Below are positions 6,749-8,142 of a stretch of DNA of 8,142 nt, piece by piece. This stretch comes from Chloroflexota bacterium (GTDB lineage Bacteria > Desulfobacterota > Desulfuromonadia > Desulfuromonadales > Geopsychrobacteraceae). How positions within the stretch are numbered: the first letter of the stretch is position 1; the number at the start of each line of letters is the position of its first letter. Location of the stretch: contig JADFVC010000445.1 in the NCBI GenBank assembly GCA_015222355.1, forward strand, positions 1-8,142, in the 5' to 3' direction. Below the pieces are notes generated by a model, which made no database searches, was not told the DNA's origin, and saw only the letters and a program-made list of their open reading frames with translations. The position numbers and the translations under genes are program-made.

Positions 6749-6886
6749 GTTTTAGCAGAAGTATTTCGGATGATACCGCAGGGGAAACCACCTGCGGTAT
6801 CACCCGGCGATGAAGGCAAACTGATCATCCGAATCCGTCTCCACCCGCTCTTCTTTGACCGCTCGCTTCTTTTTGTGGCGTTTCAC
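6745..6886 (-). pseudogene. Small Lys-rich/acidic gene with an apparent +1 frameshift
   Basis: GTG at 6884-6886, behind GGGGGGAG and 11 bases after the preceding stop, starts a 28-codon frame: a Lys/Arg-rich start (MKRHKKKR), an acidic middle (DSDD), then FAFIAG and TGA (6800-6802). Removing one G in that TGA gives FIAGYTAGGFPCGI in a frame ending at TAA 6745-6747. From memory, conserved small proteins of bacteria end in a FIAGYTSGGxPYGxTWEE-like sequence, so this looks like such a gene with a frameshift and an eroded tail. If the shift is not real, a truncated 28-residue peptide is made. The family has no function known to me. Its 3' end overlaps the end of the cytochrome gene on the other strand. 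Confidence 0.5.
6765..6833. repeat. Nested inverted repeats after the cytochrome gene
   Basis: The inner hairpin has a perfect 12-base stem (6771-6782 with 6791-6802, loop GGAAACCA), very stable but without a T-run on either strand. An outer perfect 10-base pair, TTCGGATGAT (6765-6774) with ATCATCCGAA (6824-6833), overlaps the inner stem by four bases, so the arms can compete or stack. It lies where the convergent cytochrome and jetD-operon transcripts meet and could stop or stabilise either transcript. It also overlaps the frameshifted end of the small gene. Confidence 0.6.
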
Positions 6887-6897
6887 TGTCTCCCCCC

Positions 6898-7554
6898 TTA
6901 CCCTTCCATCTCACCAACCATGGCACGCCAACGGAAAATAGCCTCTTCGTTCAACGTCTGTTCCTGTTTTTCATTCAATTGAGTTCCATAGGATTGAAAT
7001 CCGGCGACATCCTGCGTCTGTCCCAGGGTCAGATTTGCCCCGGTGTGCATCCAGACGTTTTTGTAAGGGAAAATCCTGAAGCCGCTCATCAGCCCCACGA
7101 TATCCTGCGTGGGAAGCGTCAGATCCAAGATGAAGAACTCCTCGCCGGTATAGATATCCATCCCGATGAAACCCGCCGGTTTGATGATCTCTTTCACCAA
7201 AAAGATTGAAAAACGGGCCTTGACCATCCCCTCCAGCAGACGCCGTTTATCGCTGCCATCGGGGTAGCGGTTGCGATTGAGCATCTGCTGGGCAGCGTTG
7301 ATACCGCGCGGACGGTGCATATAGATCTGGTAGTCTTGAAAGATGTCCATCTCGAATTCATCCTCAAAAAGGACAACCTTCTTACCATTCTGCCGGGAGA
7401 GCATCCGCAGGCGTTTGGCGCAGGCCAATATGGCGTCTTTTCTGACCAGCTTACCTATTTCGGTATGCAGTTCGGTCATAAGCGGTCGCAGTTGCTGATA
7501 CTCGGCAGCCGTTGCCTCGAGATCCGCGGGAATGATGGTTGTTGGTGAAGGCAA
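6898..7554 (-). CDS. Conserved-looking protein of unknown function, downstream of jetD
   Basis: Product is 218 aa from the chosen start. I cannot name a family with certainty. The pattern resembles a conserved hypothetical group with a helical DAILACAKRLRML segment (40-52), an acidic FEDEFEMD (63-70), a GSDKRRLLEGM segment (100-110), ARFSIFLV (113-120) and a following beta-rich half. No membrane segments, signal peptide or catalytic motif are evident. The frame extends to ATG 7617, but that codon lacks a ribosome binding site, whereas TTG 7552-7554 has AAAGGAG 8 bases upstream. It follows jetD by 73 bases on the same strand and is followed after 11 bases by the small frameshifted gene, so all three are probably cotranscribed. 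An accessory role in Wadjet defence is only suggested by position. Confidence 0.7.
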   Translation of the reverse strand: MPSPTTIIPADLEATAAEYQQLRPLMTELHTEIGKLVRKDAILACAKRLRMLSRQNGKKVVLFEDEFEMDIFQDYQIYMHRPRGINAAQQMLNRNRYPDGSDKRRLLEGMVKARFSIFLVKEIIKPAGFIGMDIYTGEEFFILDLTLPTQDIVGLMSGFRIFPYKNVWMHTGANLTLGQTQDVAGFQSYGTQLNEKQEQTLNEEAIFRWRAMVGEMEG

Positions 7555-7562
7555 GGGAGATT

Positions 7563-7569
7563 CTCCTTT
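7563..7569 (-). promoter_or_regulatory. Ribosome binding site that selects a TTG start
   Basis: AAAGGAG on the minus strand ends 8 bases before TTG 7552-7554. This is ideal spacing and makes the 218-residue form the likely product. Confidence 0.7.
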
Positions 7570-7627
7570 GATTGATATGAAAATGTCAGTAGTTTCAAAC
7601 CCCACCGGCCAACCCATGCCCGGTCTT

Positions 7628-8142
7628 TTACAGCTTGGTCAACGCCCTTTTTATCCAGTCAAACCCGATTCGCTCCTGTTCAAGCCGCAACCGGTCGCTC
7701 AATCGATTTTGACGCAGATCGTCGTACAGGTCGTGCTCCACGCTGTTCAACCGGTGAAGATCACGTCGTTCGGGTTGCGGCTCCAGCCCCCAATACGGCA
7801 GGTGGGCGAGCAAAGTCTCCCGGTCCATCAGAAAAGAGGCCGCTGCTGGGAAGTGGCCGCGTAGCTGGTCGAGGATGGCAAACCCGTGGGTATCGATATC
7901 CCCCCAGTAGTAGATACTGCGGTCTTGCAGCCAACCTGCCTCGGACAGCATCTCGAAACCGTAGCCGGCGCCGAAGATCACCATGCTGCGGGGGACGGGG
8001 GGAAAGGCGAGGAAGTTGATCTCATTCTCGGTGATGAAGACCCTTTTCACCGGCAGGTCAAGCCGGGCGAAGGTTTGCGTGGTGATGGTAACATCCTGCT
8101 CGGTTCCGGTGGGAAAGAGCGCGAGATCCGGATCCAGCACGC
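7628..8142 (-). CDS. jetD: Wadjet defence protein JetD (MksG-like), C-terminal part
   Basis: The last 170 or so residues are present; the N-terminal half (the DUF3322 region) lies beyond the right edge, and the apparent GTG start at 8138-8140 is an internal Val. The visible part is the DUF2220 Toprim-like domain: VFITENEINFLAFP (the catalytic-type Glu in ENE, 38-40 of the visible part), YYWGDIDTHGFAIL (DxD motif, about 77-90), SFLMDRETLLAH (102-113) and RLRLEQERI (150-158). JetD is the nuclease subunit of the SMC-like JetABCD complex, which recognises and cleaves small circular DNA such as plasmids. In known operons the jetA, jetB and jetC genes precede jetD, so they should lie to the right. 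GC appears higher here than in the left of the window, which would suit acquired defence DNA, but I did not measure it. Confidence 0.9.
   Translation of the reverse strand, partial: VLDPDLALFPTGTEQDVTITTQTFARLDLPVKRVFITENEINFLAFPPVPRSMVIFGAGYGFEMLSEAGWLQDRSIYYWGDIDTHGFAILDQLRGHFPAAASFLMDRETLLAHLPYWGLEPQPERRDLHRLNSVEHDLYDDLRQNRLSDRLRLEQERIGFDWIKRALTKL

Noticed and set aside
7555..7617. ATG start of the 218-residue protein at 7617
   Set aside because: No Shine-Dalgarno before it, while TTG 7554 has AAAGGAG at 8 bases.

Overview
The window looks like chromosomal DNA of a Desulfuromonadales-type bacterium (Desulfobacterota; the Geobacter, Pelobacter and Desulfuromonas neighbourhood). This placement is an inference from gene content: a secreted seven-heme c-type cytochrome, an RlmD-type rRNA methyltransferase, an unusual LysA-family decarboxylase and a CaCA antiporter, all at moderate GC. 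No rRNA, tRNA or CRISPR array is visible.

Layout. Positions 1-373 hold no convincing gene: two hairpins, a 68-codon open frame without a good start, and an AT-rich stretch. From 374 to 5002 everything reads leftward (minus strand). In transcription order the genes are a YbeL-like zinc-ribbon protein (4499-5002), the eroded C-terminal end of a Ser/Thr-type metallophosphatase (4177-4500), a YrbG-type Ca/Na antiporter (3058-4038), a LysA-family PLP decarboxylase (1697-2965) and RlmD (374-1690). The last two are 6 bases apart and probably cotranscribed. Positions 5003-5641 form a long intergenic region. On the plus strand it has a -10 box and an intrinsic terminator that could bound a small RNA of about 185 nt. 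On the minus strand it has a cysteine-rich reading frame with a near-ideal ribosome binding site, a frameshift at a T7 run and an amber codon. A plus-strand heptaheme cytochrome follows (5642-6748).

The right end (6745-8142) is a minus-strand operon: the C-terminal part of JetD, the Toprim nuclease subunit of Wadjet (MksG-like) anti-plasmid defence, then a 218-residue protein of unknown function started at TTG behind a strong Shine-Dalgarno, then a small lysine-rich/acidic gene that appears frameshifted. The other jet genes would lie to the right, outside the window.

The pattern most worth attention is three separate decayed or recoded genes missed by ordinary ORF calling (phosphatase remnant, cysteine-rich protein, small gene after the 218-residue protein), together with the possibility that the genes after jetD belong to the defence operon. 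The start sites of three genes (antiporter, cytochrome, 218-residue protein) were moved inward from the longest frame on ribosome-binding-site evidence.
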